Position numbers and translations under genes: made by a program. Of a stretch of 45,592 bases of DNA, positions 8,750 through 19,832 are shown piece after piece. Positions within the stretch are counted from its first letter, which is position 1. Every line of letters begins with the position of its first letter. The stretch spans positions 1 to 45,592 of the forward strand of contig NZ_AYZD01000016.1 in assembly GCF_001436755.1 (NCBI RefSeq). Direction: 5' to 3'. Origin of the DNA: Liquorilactobacillus aquaticus DSM 21051. GTDB lineage: Bacteria > Bacillota > Bacilli > Lactobacillales > Lactobacillaceae. Under the pieces are notes generated by a model. The model was not told the DNA's origin and ran no database searches. It saw only the letters and a program-made list of their open reading frames with translations.

Positions 8750-9692
8750 GTTAAATGAAGCGGCAAAAAGAGTCGTTGTGGAGCTAAAAAAAATTTATCC
8801 CAATAAATTAAATATAAAATATCATGATAAAAAAATCGGTTTCTTAAGGCATGATCAAGCACAGCAGTATTTGCACAATGGTGAGATGGTAATAGAGGTA
8901 AACGACGTAACAGAACCAAATTATACAGTTTCACATGAGTTACTGCATTTGTTACTGTTATTTAAGGGAGCCCCGCAGATTTCCTTTAATATCACAACAG
9001 GTAGTAAAGAACTGGACAATAAAATAATGGCCACTGGAATGGAACTTTACGACACTATTTTGCATTTTCTGGTGTATAGTCAGCAAAAAGATCGAGGGCT
9101 AATTAATGATGGTGTTAAAGAATTATATTTTAAAGGTGTCTTAGCAACACTAAAGCCTGAGCCTCAAAATAGCACAGATGAATGGATGGTTTTAAGAACA
9201 TTGACGCTACTAGACACATTAGTTTTTTTTGAAGATGAGGAAGAGAGAATCTTATCCAAGTTAAAGACGCTATATCCGCGGACCTTTGCTGCTGCTCAAA
9301 AAATATATGCAGCATTAACAGTGAAGGAGATTAGTTCAGCATTTGAGATAAGAAGGGCAGTCGTTAAAGTATTTCGTCTGTTTGATCAGCAACTAGAACA
9401 ATGGAAAATGCCACCAATGAATCTGCAAAATTTTGTAACCTTGACAGCGGTTTTGAGTAAAAGGCAGAAGCGCTTGGAAGTACGACAGTTATTTTCTATT
9501 TTTCATTCTGAATTGCATGAAAATTTGCAAGATACAACTGCTTATATTGGTATTTCAAAAGCTGATCAGCAAAATACTTTTGTTTTACCAACACCTCAAA
9601 GTAAAAAAACTGAAGAAGAATTCAAACGCATCTACGCGATGCCAATCGGAGACTTTATGGATGAACTTGCTATTCCTTATTTAACACGTTAA
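8736..9692 (+). CDS. Unknown HELLH-containing protein coupled to mvaA
   Basis: A 318-residue soluble-looking protein with no signal peptide or membrane segment. Residues 67-71 read HELLH in the context YTVSHELLHLLLLFKG, a plausible zinc HExxH site inside a helix. An N-terminal KLNIKYHDKKIGFLRHD segment precedes it. The middle is helical and acidic (VFFEDEEERILSKLKTLYP). I recall similar lactobacillal proteins being labelled IpaB/EvcA family, a name that gives no function. The start overlaps mvaA by 14 bases (GGAGG site at 8720-8724), and the sirtuin starts 24 bases after its stop. Peptidase activity is possible, but no third metal ligand can be named with certainty. Confidence 0.7.
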   Translation: MTEIELNEAAKRVVVELKKIYPNKLNIKYHDKKIGFLRHDQAQQYLHNGEMVIEVNDVTEPNYTVSHELLHLLLLFKGAPQISFNITTGSKELDNKIMATGMELYDTILHFLVYSQQKDRGLINDGVKELYFKGVLATLKPEPQNSTDEWMVLRTLTLLDTLVFFEDEEERILSKLKTLYPRTFAAAQKIYAALTVKEISSAFEIRRAVVKVFRLFDQQLEQWKMPPMNLQNFVTLTAVLSKRQKRLEVRQLFSIFHSELHENLQDTTAYIGISKADQQNTFVLPTPQSKKTEEEFKRIYAMPIGDFMDELAIPYLTR

Positions 9693-9716
9693 ATCGTTGT
9701 TAGGAGGTTTGTAGTA

Positions 9717-10418
9717 ATGACAGATTTACAGAGGATGCTGGATGATGCTCATAATATTGTTTTTTTAACGGGAGCTGGTGTTTCAACCCCTTCAGGGATA
9801 CCTGATTACCGGTCTAAAAGTGGGTTGTACTCACAAAACTCGAATCCGGAATACCTTTTGAGCAAAGCTTGTTTAAAAAGGGAGCCATCGGTTTTTTATA
9901 ATTTTGTAACAAAGCAGATGTATTACCCATCGGCCAAGCCCAATGCTATTCATAAAAAAATAGCGGCTGCTTCGCATGTTTACCATGTGAAAGTTATTAC
10001 ACAAAATGTTGACGGTTTACATTTAAGTGCGGGGACTGACGATGTTTTGGAGTTTCATGGAAATTTGTATCATGTATATTGTCAAAAATGTGCTAAAAGA
10101 GTAAGTTATCGCAGCTATCTGGACAATATGATTCACCAAAAATGCGGCGGGATACTTAGACCAGATATTGTCCTTTATGGAGAATCAATTAGTTCAAAAT
10201 TGCTACAGAGAGCGATCGATATATTAGAGAAAGCCGATCTGATTGTTATTTGTGGTACTTCGTTGCGTGTTTATCCCTTTGCGGGTTTAATTCAGTATCG
10301 TTCCTCTAAAGCAAAAATAGTAGCAATCAACCGTGAGAGAATTGTTCTTCCTAACAATGGAGAAATGATTCTTGAAGATGCAGAACAGGTGTTTGTAAAT
10401 TTAAAGTTTAGTGAGTGA
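9717..10418 (+). CDS. Sir2-type NAD-dependent protein deacylase
   Basis: A 233-residue sirtuin that removes acyl groups from lysine using NAD. Motifs: GAGVSTPSGIPDYRS at 19-33 (NAD pocket), TQNVDGLH, and FHGNLYH with the catalytic His. A small zinc module YCQKC ... HQKCGG is followed by LRPDIVLYGE, then ICGTSLRVYPFAGL and AINRE. In the zinc module the third Cys of the usual CxxC-x(n)-CxxC is replaced by His, giving Cys-Cys-His-Cys. An AGGAGG site precedes ATG 9717. It follows the HELLH protein closely and may be the third gene of the mvaA operon. Confidence 0.9.
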   Translation: MTDLQRMLDDAHNIVFLTGAGVSTPSGIPDYRSKSGLYSQNSNPEYLLSKACLKREPSVFYNFVTKQMYYPSAKPNAIHKKIAAASHVYHVKVITQNVDGLHLSAGTDDVLEFHGNLYHVYCQKCAKRVSYRSYLDNMIHQKCGGILRPDIVLYGESISSKLLQRAIDILEKADLIVICGTSLRVYPFAGLIQYRSSKAKIVAINRERIVLPNNGEMILEDAEQVFVNLKFSE

Positions 10419-10578
10419 AGGGGAGACTAAGACTCTACCAGGATGATATGCGAAAGAACGTGTACTATTAGTTTTTTACGCAAGTCAATGCTAAGAAATA
10501 TGATATACTTACAGTAACTAACGAAAAATTAAAAACAATTTAAAGTGCAGATAAAAATATAAGTATTATCAGGATTAA

Positions 10579-12627
<2,049 letters not shown>

Positions 12628-12774
12628 GGTTAGTTGTGGATAGATTGCTAAGTTAAGGTGAAAACAGTGAACCACGAAGACGGCTCAATTTTGATTAGAT
12701 TATAAGTCGTTTATATTTAAGTGAAAAGATTTGACTTTGAGAACACATTAATGCAAAATTGCATGTCAAATTCA

Positions 12775-12811
12775 AGGGGCCATGACAAAATTTAGTTTTG
12801 TCACGGCCCCT
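12775..12811 (+). terminator. Terminator-like hairpin, dispersed family copy 2
   Basis: AGGGGCCATGACAAAAT pairs with TTTTGTCACGGCCCCT (12796-12811), with one G-T pair. It sits between metG and tatD. The stem and left flank (GTCAAATTCAAGGGGCC) match copy 1. The T content lies only in the lower stem, so termination is inferred from position. Confidence 0.6.
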
Positions 12812-12879
12812 CTGGCATAACTGGGCTTTACAATGATTTTTTTATTTAAGATAACGCTCAGTTTGTGGAGGAAATGAAA

Positions 12880-13650
12880 ATGGAAATTTTTGATTCACAC
12901 ACTCATATTAATGCCCCTGAGTTTAATGGGGAAACTGCTGAGGTGCTTCAAAGAGCACAGGCGTTAAATGTGACTAAAATGCTCGTCATAGGCTATGATA
13001 AACCAAGCACGGGACGATTGTGTTCTTTAATGGAACGGTATAAAGGAATTGTGTATGGGGCAGTGGGATGTCACCCAGAGGATGCAGCAAATTATAATGA
13101 TGGTCTGATAGAATACTTAAAAAGCAGTTTGGCTCATCCTCAAATGCGTGCTTTAGGTGAAATCGGTTTAGACTACCATTGTGATACACCGCGTGAAATT
13201 CAGAAAGAAGTATTTATATCTCAAATTAAACTTGCTAGGGAGTTGGACTTGCCCATTAGTGTCCATAATCGAGATGCGTTTGAGGATGTTTATACAATTT
13301 TGAAAGAAACAGGAGTTCAGAAAATAGGTGGTATTATGCATAGCTTCAACGGGGATGCGTTTTGGGCACAAAAGTTTTTACAGCTCGGCATGTCTTTGTC
13401 ATTTAGTGGTGTGGCCACTTTTAAAAATGCCACTGATGTTCGGGAGGCATTTATAGCTACACCTTTAGAAAGAATATTGTTAGAGACTGATGCTCCCTAT
13501 CTTACTCCAGTACCTTATAGAGGTAAGAAAAATGAGCCAGGGTACACACGCTATACGCTTGAGTATTTGGCTCAAGTTAGAGGAATAACTAATGAAGAAC
13601 TCGCTGCTGTTTCTTATGAAAATACAAAAAAAATATTGAGGATCAAGTAA
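12880..13650 (+). CDS. tatD: TatD family deoxyribonuclease
   Basis: About 256 residues of the TatD metal-dependent hydrolase family (TIM barrel). Metal-binding and signature segments are DSHTHINAPEF (HxH at residues 7 and 9), GCHPEDAAN, LGEIGLDYH, PISVHNRDAFED, IMHSFNGD and RILLETDAPYLTPVPYRGKKNEP. Family members are 3'-5' exonucleases with proposed DNA and RNA repair roles. ATG 12880 is preferred because GGAGG (12867-12871) is eight bases upstream; GTG 12865 overlaps that site. It is followed by rnmV after one base, so the two share a transcript. Confidence 0.93.
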   Translation: MEIFDSHTHINAPEFNGETAEVLQRAQALNVTKMLVIGYDKPSTGRLCSLMERYKGIVYGAVGCHPEDAANYNDGLIEYLKSSLAHPQMRALGEIGLDYHCDTPREIQKEVFISQIKLARELDLPISVHNRDAFEDVYTILKETGVQKIGGIMHSFNGDAFWAQKFLQLGMSLSFSGVATFKNATDVREAFIATPLERILLETDAPYLTPVPYRGKKNEPGYTRYTLEYLAQVRGITNEELAAVSYENTKKILRIK

Positions 13651-13651
13651 G

Positions 13652-14227
13652 ATGAATAAACTTAAAGAAGTAATCATTGTGGAAGGTAAAGATGATACCA
13701 AGAGAATAAAATTGGCGGTTAATGCTGACACATTGGAGACAAGAGGCTCTGCCATTAGTGATGAAACACTTGAACAAATAGCTAAGCTGCAAGAAACAAG
13801 GGGAGTTATTGTTTTCACTGATCCTGATTTTTCAGGTGAAAAAATACGTAACATAATTACACGTGAAGTTCCGGGAGTCAAGCATGCTTTTTTGAATAAA
13901 AAAGATGCTGTGCCACATACCAAAGGGAGCTTGGGTGTTGAGCATGCATCTCCTGAAGCAATTCGCGAAGCACTTGCCCATTTATATACTGAAGTAACAG
14001 ATGGAGAGCCTTTGATTTTACGGGAAGATTTAATGATGATGGGTTTAATGTCAGGACCAGAAGCAAAAAAAAGACGTGCTCTTTTAGGCGAAATCTTAAA
14101 AATAGGTTACACTAACGGCAAACAACTGTATAATAGACTGAATTTATTTCAAATAACGCCTGAACAGTTAGAGAAAGCTATGGTACAAATTAAGCGAATG
14201 GAGGGAAAAAACAGTGAGAAACGATGA
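13652..14227 (+). CDS. rnmV: Ribonuclease M5
   Basis: A 191-residue TOPRIM-domain nuclease that completes 5S rRNA maturation in Bacillota, normally with ribosomal protein L18. TOPRIM motifs are EVIIVEGKDDTKRI near the N terminus and GVIVFTDPDFSGEKIR (about 50-65). AFLNKKDAVPHTKGSLGVEHASPEAI is typical of RNase M5 and separates it from primase-like TOPRIM proteins. Start ATG 13652 follows tatD directly, and the end overlaps rsmA by 14 bases. Confidence 0.95.
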   Translation: MNKLKEVIIVEGKDDTKRIKLAVNADTLETRGSAISDETLEQIAKLQETRGVIVFTDPDFSGEKIRNIITREVPGVKHAFLNKKDAVPHTKGSLGVEHASPEAIREALAHLYTEVTDGEPLILREDLMMMGLMSGPEAKKRRALLGEILKIGYTNGKQLYNRLNLFQITPEQLEKAMVQIKRMEGKNSEKR

Positions 14228-15107
14228 TAGACCTGAGATTGCATCTCCGGTCAGAACAAGGGCGATCATGGAAACCTATGGTTTAAACTTCAAAAAAAGT
14301 TTAGGTCAGAATTTTTTAACAGACGTTAATATTTTGAAAAAAATTGTTAATGCCGCAGAGCTCGATGAAAATGATGACGTAATTGAGATAGGACCAGGCA
14401 TTGGTGCGTTGACTGAACAAATAGCTAAAAAAGCACATAGCGTTTTGGCTTTAGAACTTGATGACCGTCTAATCCCTGTGTTAGCCGAGACTTTGGAACC
14501 ATATGATAATATTCAGGTAATTAAACAGGATGTACTTAAAGCTGATTTAAAACAATTATTGTCAAAATATTTTGACGGACAGCACCGTGTGAAAGTTGTC
14601 GCTAATCTGCCGTATTATATTACTAGTCCAATTATTATTCACTTGCTTGAAACAGGAATTCCTTTTGATTCGCTTGTTGTTATGATGCAAAAGGAGGTTG
14701 CAGAACGTCTCAGTGCACAGCCTGGAACGAAAGCTTATGGTTCATTAACAGTCCGTGTACAATATCAAATGCATGTTAAAGTGGCATTCACCGTTTCTAA
14801 AACTGTTTTTGTCCCTCAACCTAAAGTTGACTCTGCGATTGTTGTTTTAAGCCCTAAAGAAGTGCTCACCTTGCCTAAAGATGAACAGCTCTTTTTCAAA
14901 GTAGTTAAAGGTTGTTTTCAGCATCGACGGAAAACGATTTGGAATAATTTGCAGTCTTTTTTAGGCAAACAAGTAGATAAGGAGAAACTGCATCAATTAC
15001 TTCTAGGACTCGACGTATCTCCGAAAACTAGAGCAGAAAAGTTATCGATTGACAAATTTATTCAGTTGACCAATAAAATTATTGATTCCAAGATCATTGA
15101 AAAATAA
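14214..15107 (+). CDS. rsmA: 16S rRNA dimethyladenosine transferase
   Basis: A 297-residue SAM-dependent KsgA/RsmA enzyme that dimethylates two adjacent adenosines in helix 45 of 16S rRNA. It shows FKKSLGQNFLTD, the SAM motif EIGPGIGALTEQI, the VKVVANLPYYITSPII catalytic motif, and FVPQPKVDSAIV in the C-terminal domain. GTG 14214 lies within the last codons of rnmV, preceded by GGAGGG, so translation is coupled. A separate promoter starts veg after the stop. Confidence 0.96.
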   Translation: MRNDDRPEIASPVRTRAIMETYGLNFKKSLGQNFLTDVNILKKIVNAAELDENDDVIEIGPGIGALTEQIAKKAHSVLALELDDRLIPVLAETLEPYDNIQVIKQDVLKADLKQLLSKYFDGQHRVKVVANLPYYITSPIIIHLLETGIPFDSLVVMMQKEVAERLSAQPGTKAYGSLTVRVQYQMHVKVAFTVSKTVFVPQPKVDSAIVVLSPKEVLTLPKDEQLFFKVVKGCFQHRRKTIWNNLQSFLGKQVDKEKLHQLLLGLDVSPKTRAEKLSIDKFIQLTNKIIDSKIIEK

Positions 15108-15118
15108 TTATTTTTTAA

Positions 15119-15176
15119 TTGAATTATGGTGTCGTAGTGTGGTATAATTGCTTTTTTTGTGAAACAATGTTATGAT
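15119..15176 (+). promoter_or_regulatory. Tandem veg promoters
   Basis: P1: TTGAAT (15119-15124), 18-base spacer, TATAAT (15143-15148). P2: TTGCTT (15148-15153), 17-base spacer, TATGAT (15171-15176). Two overlapping sigma-A promoters fit the strong expression known for veg in Bacillus. Confidence 0.6.
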
Positions 15177-15185
15177 AGTTTCACA
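15158..15185. promoter_or_regulatory. Palindrome around the P2 -10 box of veg
   Basis: TGTGAAAC (15158-15165) and GTTTCACA (15178-15185) are perfect reverse complements flanking the TATGAT -10 sequence and ending at the ribosome site of veg. It may be a repressor operator or, in transcripts from P1, a hairpin masking the 5' end. No regulator can be named. Confidence 0.4.
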
Positions 15186-15199
15186 GAGGGGTGAAATCC

Positions 15200-15439
15200 A
15201 TGCCAATAACATTAGCTACCATTAAAGAAAAACTTGATGACTATGTGGGGAAGAATTTAACAGTCATCGCGCAAGCTGGACGGAAGAAAACGATTAGGAG
15301 ACATGGGATCCTACGTGAAACATTTCCAGCTGTGTTTGTGGTTGATTTGAATCAGGATGAAAATGCATTTGAACGTGTTTCATACAGTTATACGGATGTA
15401 CTCACTAAAAACATTGAACTTGACTTTGAAAAAAGTTAA
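15200..15439 (+). CDS. veg: Veg family protein
   Basis: A 79-residue small protein beginning [20 protein letters not shown] and containing [22 protein letters not shown], the conserved Veg core (an SH3-like barrel). In Bacillus Veg promotes biofilm matrix gene expression; the mechanism in lactobacilli is not established. ATG 15200 was chosen over GTG 15191 because AGAGGGG lies eight bases before the ATG. The position between rsmA and ispE is the conserved Bacillota location. Confidence 0.92.
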   Translation: MPITLATIKEKLDDYVGKNLTVIAQAGRKKTIRRHGILRETFPAVFVVDLNQDENAFERVSYSYTDVLTKNIELDFEKS

Positions 15440-15484
15440 GATGCATTGTTGAATGAAAAAACTTATTGTTTGTCAGTCTTTATT

Positions 15485-15519
15485 GAAGCCTAGCTGGTTA
15501 ATGATGCGTGGCTTTTTTA
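15485..15519 (+). terminator. Probable veg terminator
   Basis: An imperfect stem (AAGCCTAGC with GCGTGGCTT) is followed by TTTTTAT. It lies 45 bases after the veg stop and before ispE. Confidence 0.5.
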
Positions 15520-15605
15520 TTTGTCATGAAAATACTCGAGTTTTTCTTTTCAAGTGACGGCGTTTTTAAGTATAATGATATTAAAACGTTTGAGTAGGTG
15601 ACTGG

Positions 15606-16484
15606 ATGGATATTTTAGAAAAAGCCCCTGCCAAAATCAACCTATGTTTGGATACTCCATTTCGTCATCGTGATGGAAGCCCGGAATGGCGAATGGTAAT
15701 GACTTCGATTGATTTAGCAGACTACGTTCATATCGAAACTAGCAGTAGCTTAACTGGTATTTCAGTGGAAACTGATACTGGATTTCTTCCAAGTGATCAT
15801 CGTAATTTAGCTTATAAGGCAGCTAAAGAATTACGGTGTTTGTTTGATGTTTCTGAAGGTGTGCATATCAGCATCAAGAAGAACATACCTGTTGCTGCTG
15901 GTCTTGGTGGAGGTTCGTCTGATGCCGCTGCAGTTTTACGCGGATTAAATCAGATATGGCATTTAAAACTTTCATTACGTGAACTAGCTAAAATAGGGTT
16001 GAAAATTGATTCAGATGTCCCTTTCTGTGTCTATAGCAAAACGGCGCTAGTGGAAGGCAAGGGTGAGTTGATCACACCCTTGGAAGAACTACCTCCGTTC
16101 TGGCTGGTAGTTGCTAAGCCGCGGGAAAGTGTTTCAACTCCGTCAATTTTAAAAAGAATATCGTATGAAAAAATAGAACATCCAAATGTTGATAATGTAG
16201 TAGCTGGTATCAAACAGGGAAATTTAACAGAAATTTGCAAATGGATGGGAAATGCTTTAGAACCAATAACTGTAAAGGAAATTCCGGAGATAAATAAAAT
16301 CAAACAGAAAATGTATGATTTTGGTGTGCAAGCAGCTCAAATGAGCGGAAGCGGACCAACTGTTTTTGGAGTTTGCGCAAAGTATTCACGTGCACAACAT
16401 GTTTACAATAGTCTCAAGGGTTTCTGTAATGAGGTGTACATAGTTCACCCCTGCAGTTTGGAAAAATCATTTGAACACAGATAG
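15606..16484 (+). CDS. ispE: 4-diphosphocytidyl-2-C-methyl-D-erythritol kinase (IspE)
   Basis: A 292-residue GHMP kinase. It has the N-terminal EKAPAKINLCLDT, the ATP loop VPVAAGLGGGSSDAAAVLRGL, and the C-terminal QMSGSGPTVFG. IspE belongs to the MEP isoprenoid route, yet mvaA in this window shows a mevalonate route. Many lactobacilli keep ispE alone at this conserved site, where its role is unclear. Whether the other MEP genes exist cannot be told here. ATG 15606 is preceded by only a weak ribosome site (GAGTAGGTGACTGG). Confidence 0.92.
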   Translation: MDILEKAPAKINLCLDTPFRHRDGSPEWRMVMTSIDLADYVHIETSSSLTGISVETDTGFLPSDHRNLAYKAAKELRCLFDVSEGVHISIKKNIPVAAGLGGGSSDAAAVLRGLNQIWHLKLSLRELAKIGLKIDSDVPFCVYSKTALVEGKGELITPLEELPPFWLVVAKPRESVSTPSILKRISYEKIEHPNVDNVVAGIKQGNLTEICKWMGNALEPITVKEIPEINKIKQKMYDFGVQAAQMSGSGPTVFGVCAKYSRAQHVYNSLKGFCNEVYIVHPCSLEKSFEHR

Positions 16485-16645
16485 TTTTTGAAAGTTAAAG
16501 CAATTTAAGCGAACATTCGTTTTAATCTTTTTAAGCAATATGGAATAGGAAAACCAACATTCACATTTAAATGTAATTTGCCTAATTTGTTATTGGGACG
16601 AGTGATATTTGAGACACATCAATTTGAAAATACAGATTACGTTAA

Positions 16646-16685
16646 AAAGGGTCGCGACAAAATTTTTATTTTGTCGCGGCCCTTT
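16646..16685. terminator. Terminator-like hairpin, dispersed family copy 3
   Basis: AAAGGGTCGCGACAAAAT (16646-16663) pairs with ATTTTGTCGCGGCCCTTT (16668-16685), with one G-T pair and a four-base loop. It is placed between convergent ispE and argH and is A-rich on one flank and T-rich within the stem, so it could end both transcripts. Confidence 0.7.
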
Positions 16686-16729
16686 GAATTTAGTTCCGAA
16701 CTTTTAGTGTATTTGGAGGTGGGATATTA

Positions 16730-18112
16730 TTAAAAATTCAGTTCTTTTTTAGCACTTTTTATCTGCTTTTTTACTTCGTCAAAGCCTGTACTGCCAGCTG
16801 AGTGCCTTCTTGCAACAGCAGTTTTAGATTTCAAATCTTCATAAACATCTTGCTCTATAAGAGGTGATATTTTCTTGAATTCTTCTAAAGAAATGTCCTG
16901 CAAATTGAAGTTATTCTGTGTACCTTTTAAAACAAGTTTCCCCACGATTGCATGGGCTTCTCTAAATGGAATGCCTTTATTTGCCAAATAGTCTGCTAGC
17001 TCTGTGGCGTTGGAGAAATCATGTTCAGTTGCGTGGGCCATTTTTTCTTCATTGACCTTTAGCGAAGACAACATGCCTGTAAAAACTTTTAGGCTGGGAA
17101 CAATTGTCTTGATTGTATCAAACAGACCTTCTTTGTCTTCTTGTAAATCTTTATTGTAGGCTAATGGCAGACCTTTTAGGGTTGTCAGCAAGCCTAAGAG
17201 ATGACCGAAGACACGTCCACTTTTGCCACGGATCAATTCAGCCATATCAGGATTTTTCTTCTGCGGCATAATTGAACTTCCTGTCGAATACTCATCGCTT
17301 AATTCAATATAGTTGAATTCGTATGAGCACCAGAGAATGATTTCCTCACAAAAGCGTGAAAGATGCATCATTAAGATAGAAGCATTACTGAGGAACTCAA
17401 GAACAAAATCGCGATCTGAAACGGCATCAAGCGAATTGGCGTAGATATCTTTGAATTCTAGTTCAGCAGCAGTAAATTGACGATCAATCGGGAAGGTTGT
17501 TCCTGCAAGAGCAGCTGCCCCTAATGGACTCAGATCAGTATGCTGCTGATTGAATGTAAAACGTTCAATATCACGCTTGAACATTTGATAATAAGCCATC
17601 AGATAGTGACCATATGAAATAGGCTGCGCATGCTGAAGATGAGTATAACCAGGCATTATCGTATAAATGTTCTCCTCAGCCTTTGCTACAATCGTCTTTT
17701 GCAGTTGTGTCAAAGTGTCAATTATTTCAGGAAGACGATGTTTGAGGTATAGATGCAAATCTGTGGCTACTTGATCATTGCGACTTCTTGCTGTGTGCAG
17801 TTTTCCAGCCACAGGACCAATTTTTTCTGTCAGAATGCTTTCAAGATTCATATGAATATCTTCATTTTTGACAGAAAAGGACAATTGATCCTTTTCTAAT
17901 TCTTGTTGCAACTCGTGCAATCCAGCAATAATTTGATCAGCATCTGACTCACTTAGAATTTTTGTGTATTTGAGCATCTTAACATGCGCCAAGGAGCCTT
18001 CTAAGTCTTCATGTGCCATTAACTGATCGAATGAAATCGAAGCACCAAAGGCATCTATCCATTGGGCACTTTCAGTTGTAAAACGTCCGCCCCATAATTT
18101 TTTGGTACTCAT
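16730..18112 (-). CDS. argH: Argininosuccinate lyase
   Basis: A 460-residue fumarase/aspartase superfamily enzyme that splits argininosuccinate to arginine and fumarate. It begins [19 protein letters not shown] and carries [38 protein letters not shown], and the superfamily signature [19 protein letters not shown]. Full length. Its ATG overlaps the argG stop by four bases (ATGA), so the two genes form one coupled operon. No other arg biosynthetic gene is present in the window. Confidence 0.97.
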   Translation of the reverse strand: MSTKKLWGGRFTTESAQWIDAFGASISFDQLMAHEDLEGSLAHVKMLKYTKILSESDADQIIAGLHELQQELEKDQLSFSVKNEDIHMNLESILTEKIGPVAGKLHTARSRNDQVATDLHLYLKHRLPEIIDTLTQLQKTIVAKAEENIYTIMPGYTHLQHAQPISYGHYLMAYYQMFKRDIERFTFNQQHTDLSPLGAAALAGTTFPIDRQFTAAELEFKDIYANSLDAVSDRDFVLEFLSNASILMMHLSRFCEEIILWCSYEFNYIELSDEYSTGSSIMPQKKNPDMAELIRGKSGRVFGHLLGLLTTLKGLPLAYNKDLQEDKEGLFDTIKTIVPSLKVFTGMLSSLKVNEEKMAHATEHDFSNATELADYLANKGIPFREAHAIVGKLVLKGTQNNFNLQDISLEEFKKISPLIEQDVYEDLKSKTAVARRHSAGSTGFDEVKKQIKSAKKELNF

Positions 18113-19350
18113 TGTTTAACACCATCACTTGCGGTGTTTTTCTGAGCAGCTTGTTTATTTTTTGCTTGAACTTGTGCATAAACTTGTGAAGGAAGTCCCC
18201 ATAGTTTGATGAAACCGGCAGCGGCTTCTTGATCAAACTCATCGGCAGATGTGTAAGTAGCAAGATTTTTATCATATAGTGAATTTGTGGATTTCCGTCC
18301 TTCACAAATAGCATTTCCTTTAAACAACTTAATTCTGACTACACCATTAACATCTTTTTGCGATTCCTTCAAAAAAGCAATCAATGCTGGCATGAGTGGT
18401 GAGAACCACAGCCCATTATAAATAATTTCACTCAATTTTTGTTCAATAACTGGTTTGAAATGAGCTAGGCCACGTTCACTGGTCAAATCTTCCAAATCTT
18501 TGTGTGCTTTGATCAAAACAGTGGCAGCAGGGCATTCATAGACCTCACGTGATTTAATTCCGACCAAACGGTTTTCAATATGATCAATCCTACCAATTCC
18601 ATGCTTTCCAGCAATTTTATCAAGTTTCATAATCATTTCAGCTAAAGAATAATATTCTCCGTTCAAAAATGTTGGTACACCTTTTTCAAAGGTAATCTCA
18701 ATTGTTTCAGGCTCATTTGGTGTATCTTCAATTGCTTGAGTTCGGTCATAAGCGTCTTCTGGGGCGCTCTCCCAAGGATCTTCTAAAATGCCGCATTCGT
18801 TAGCTCTCCCCCAAAGGTTCTCATCAATGGAGTAGGGACTTTTTTTATTGATTGGAACGGGGATGTTGTTATCTTGAGCATATTGAATCTCTTCTTCCCG
18901 TGACCAATGCCAATCTCTAATAGGATCCTCAATTTTCATATCTGGTGCCAAAGCATGAATTCCGACTTCAAAACGAACTTGATCGTTTCCCTTTCCAGTA
19001 CATCCATGAGCAATTGCAGTTGCTCCATAGTGTTTTGCTACATCAACTAGTTTTGAAACGATTAAAGGACGTGATAGTGCAGAAACAAGTGGATACTTGT
19101 TCTCATAGTAAGTGTGACCCTGTAATGCAATCAAGGCATAATCTTGGGCAAATTCTTCTTTAGCATCGATTGTAATTGATTCAACAGCACCCACATCAAC
19201 CCCTTTTTGTTTAATAGCTTCTAAATCTTTTCCTTCACCAACATCAATACAACATGCAATAACATCGTATCCTTTGTTTTTTAACCAAGCAATTGCAACA
19301 GAAGTATCTAAACCACCGGAATATGCTAATACCACTTTTTCGTTTGCCAT
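18109..19350 (-). CDS. argG: Argininosuccinate synthase
   Basis: A 413-residue enzyme joining citrulline and aspartate with ATP. The PP-loop motif [18 protein letters not shown] is at the N terminus, followed by [15 protein letters not shown] and [25 protein letters not shown] 19350 follows GGAGGTC by eight bases; an upstream in-frame start at 19395 has no such site. With argH it converts citrulline to arginine. The operon is divergent from the aromatic operon and shares its roughly 250-base control region. Confidence 0.97.
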   Translation of the reverse strand: MANEKVVLAYSGGLDTSVAIAWLKNKGYDVIACCIDVGEGKDLEAIKQKGVDVGAVESITIDAKEEFAQDYALIALQGHTYYENKYPLVSALSRPLIVSKLVDVAKHYGATAIAHGCTGKGNDQVRFEVGIHALAPDMKIEDPIRDWHWSREEEIQYAQDNNIPVPINKKSPYSIDENLWGRANECGILEDPWESAPEDAYDRTQAIEDTPNEPETIEITFEKGVPTFLNGEYYSLAEMIMKLDKIAGKHGIGRIDHIENRLVGIKSREVYECPAATVLIKAHKDLEDLTSERGLAHFKPVIEQKLSEIIYNGLWFSPLMPALIAFLKESQKDVNGVVRIKLFKGNAICEGRKSTNSLYDKNLATYTSADEFDQEAAAGFIKLWGLPSQVYAQVQAKNKQAAQKNTASDGVKQ

Positions 19351-19385
19351 CTGTATGACCTCCAAATACTTTTTTGATTGATAAA

Positions 19386-19480
19386 ACAATAACATTTATA
19401 TTCATAAAATGCAACAATATTTGTTAAATATGCTAAAAAAATGTTAAAAATGGTTTTTTATTCATTTTTAAGTGAATAAA
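19386..19480 (-). promoter_or_regulatory. argG promoter with candidate ARG boxes
   Basis: On the minus strand TTGCAT (19414-19409), a 17-base spacer and TATTGT (19391-19386) form the promoter. The spacer reads TTTATGAATATAAATGT, which resembles an ArgR half-site (TGAATWWWWATTCA pattern). Farther upstream TTTATTCA (19457-19464) and TGAATAAA (19473-19480) form a perfect inverted repeat typical of an ARG box. Arginine repression through ArgR is therefore likely. Confidence 0.55.
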
Positions 19481-19547
19481 TACAGAGAGCAAAATCCTGA
19501 ATTAAAGAAATATACTTTATTCAGTATATCTTAGTAAGTTTTTTAGG

Positions 19548-19576
19548 TTGACAGCTTAAAAATGATAAGTTATATT
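19548..19576 (+). promoter_or_regulatory. Promoter of the aromatic leader/operon
   Basis: TTGACA (19548-19553), an exact 17-base spacer and TATATT (19571-19576) form a near-consensus sigma-A promoter. The expected start near 19583 leaves about 25 bases to the leader-peptide ATG, so the leader is almost certainly transcribed. Confidence 0.8.
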
Positions 19577-19607
19577 GTACTTATTCAATTCTAAGGAGTT
19601 TTTAATC

Positions 19608-19682
19608 ATGCATAAACAAATAGGACTTACTCAACAATTGAATACTTTTTATTACTTTTGGTTTTTTCACAAGTGTTTGTAG
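19608..19682 (+). CDS. Aromatic leader peptide (putative attenuator)
   Basis: A 24-codon frame too short for usual gene calling. AAGGAG at 19593-19598 lies nine bases before ATG 19608, and the stop is TAG 19680. The peptide starts MHKQIGLTQQLNT. Residues 14-20 are Phe-Tyr-Tyr-Phe-Trp-Phe-Phe (19647-19667), followed by His-Lys-Cys-Leu. Seven consecutive aromatic codons covering all three aromatic amino acids, just after a strong promoter and before a hairpin and two terminator-like stems, match the layout of ribosome-mediated attenuators such as trpL or pheL. The peptide itself probably has no other role. The function is inferred from sequence layout; no homologue was compared. Confidence 0.85.
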   Translation: MHKQIGLTQQLNTFYYFWFFHKCL

Positions 19683-19696
19683 TTTATCTGACGATG

Positions 19697-19731
19697 AGGT
19701 GCAAACACGTATGCAAAACGTATTTGCACCT
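19697..19731 (+). promoter_or_regulatory. Leader hairpin A (possible pause/antiterminator element)
   Basis: AGGTGCAAACACGT (19697-19710) pairs with ACGTATTTGCACCT (19718-19731), 13 of 14 positions. Its left arm contains CAAACAC (19702-19708), which can instead pair with GTGTTTG (19673-19679) at the end of the leader frame. Ribosome position on the aromatic codons would select between the two folds. Confidence 0.65.
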
Positions 19732-19772
19732 GTGAGGAGAACGAAAGTTTGTTTGTTAACTAGAAATCAAAC

Positions 19773-19812
19773 AAAGCCGCACAGATGTGACAATAGTCTG
19801 GCGGCTTTTAAA
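19773..19812 (+). terminator. Leader terminator-like stem T1
   Basis: AAAGCCGC (19773-19780) pairs with GCGGCTTT (19801-19808), extended by CAGA/TCTG inside, with a short weak TTTTAAATT tail. Its left arm overlaps CAAACAAA (19768-19775), which can pair with TTTGTTTG (19748-19755) in an alternative hairpin. Confidence 0.55.
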
Positions 19813-19832
19813 TTAAGCAAGGTAATTTTTTT

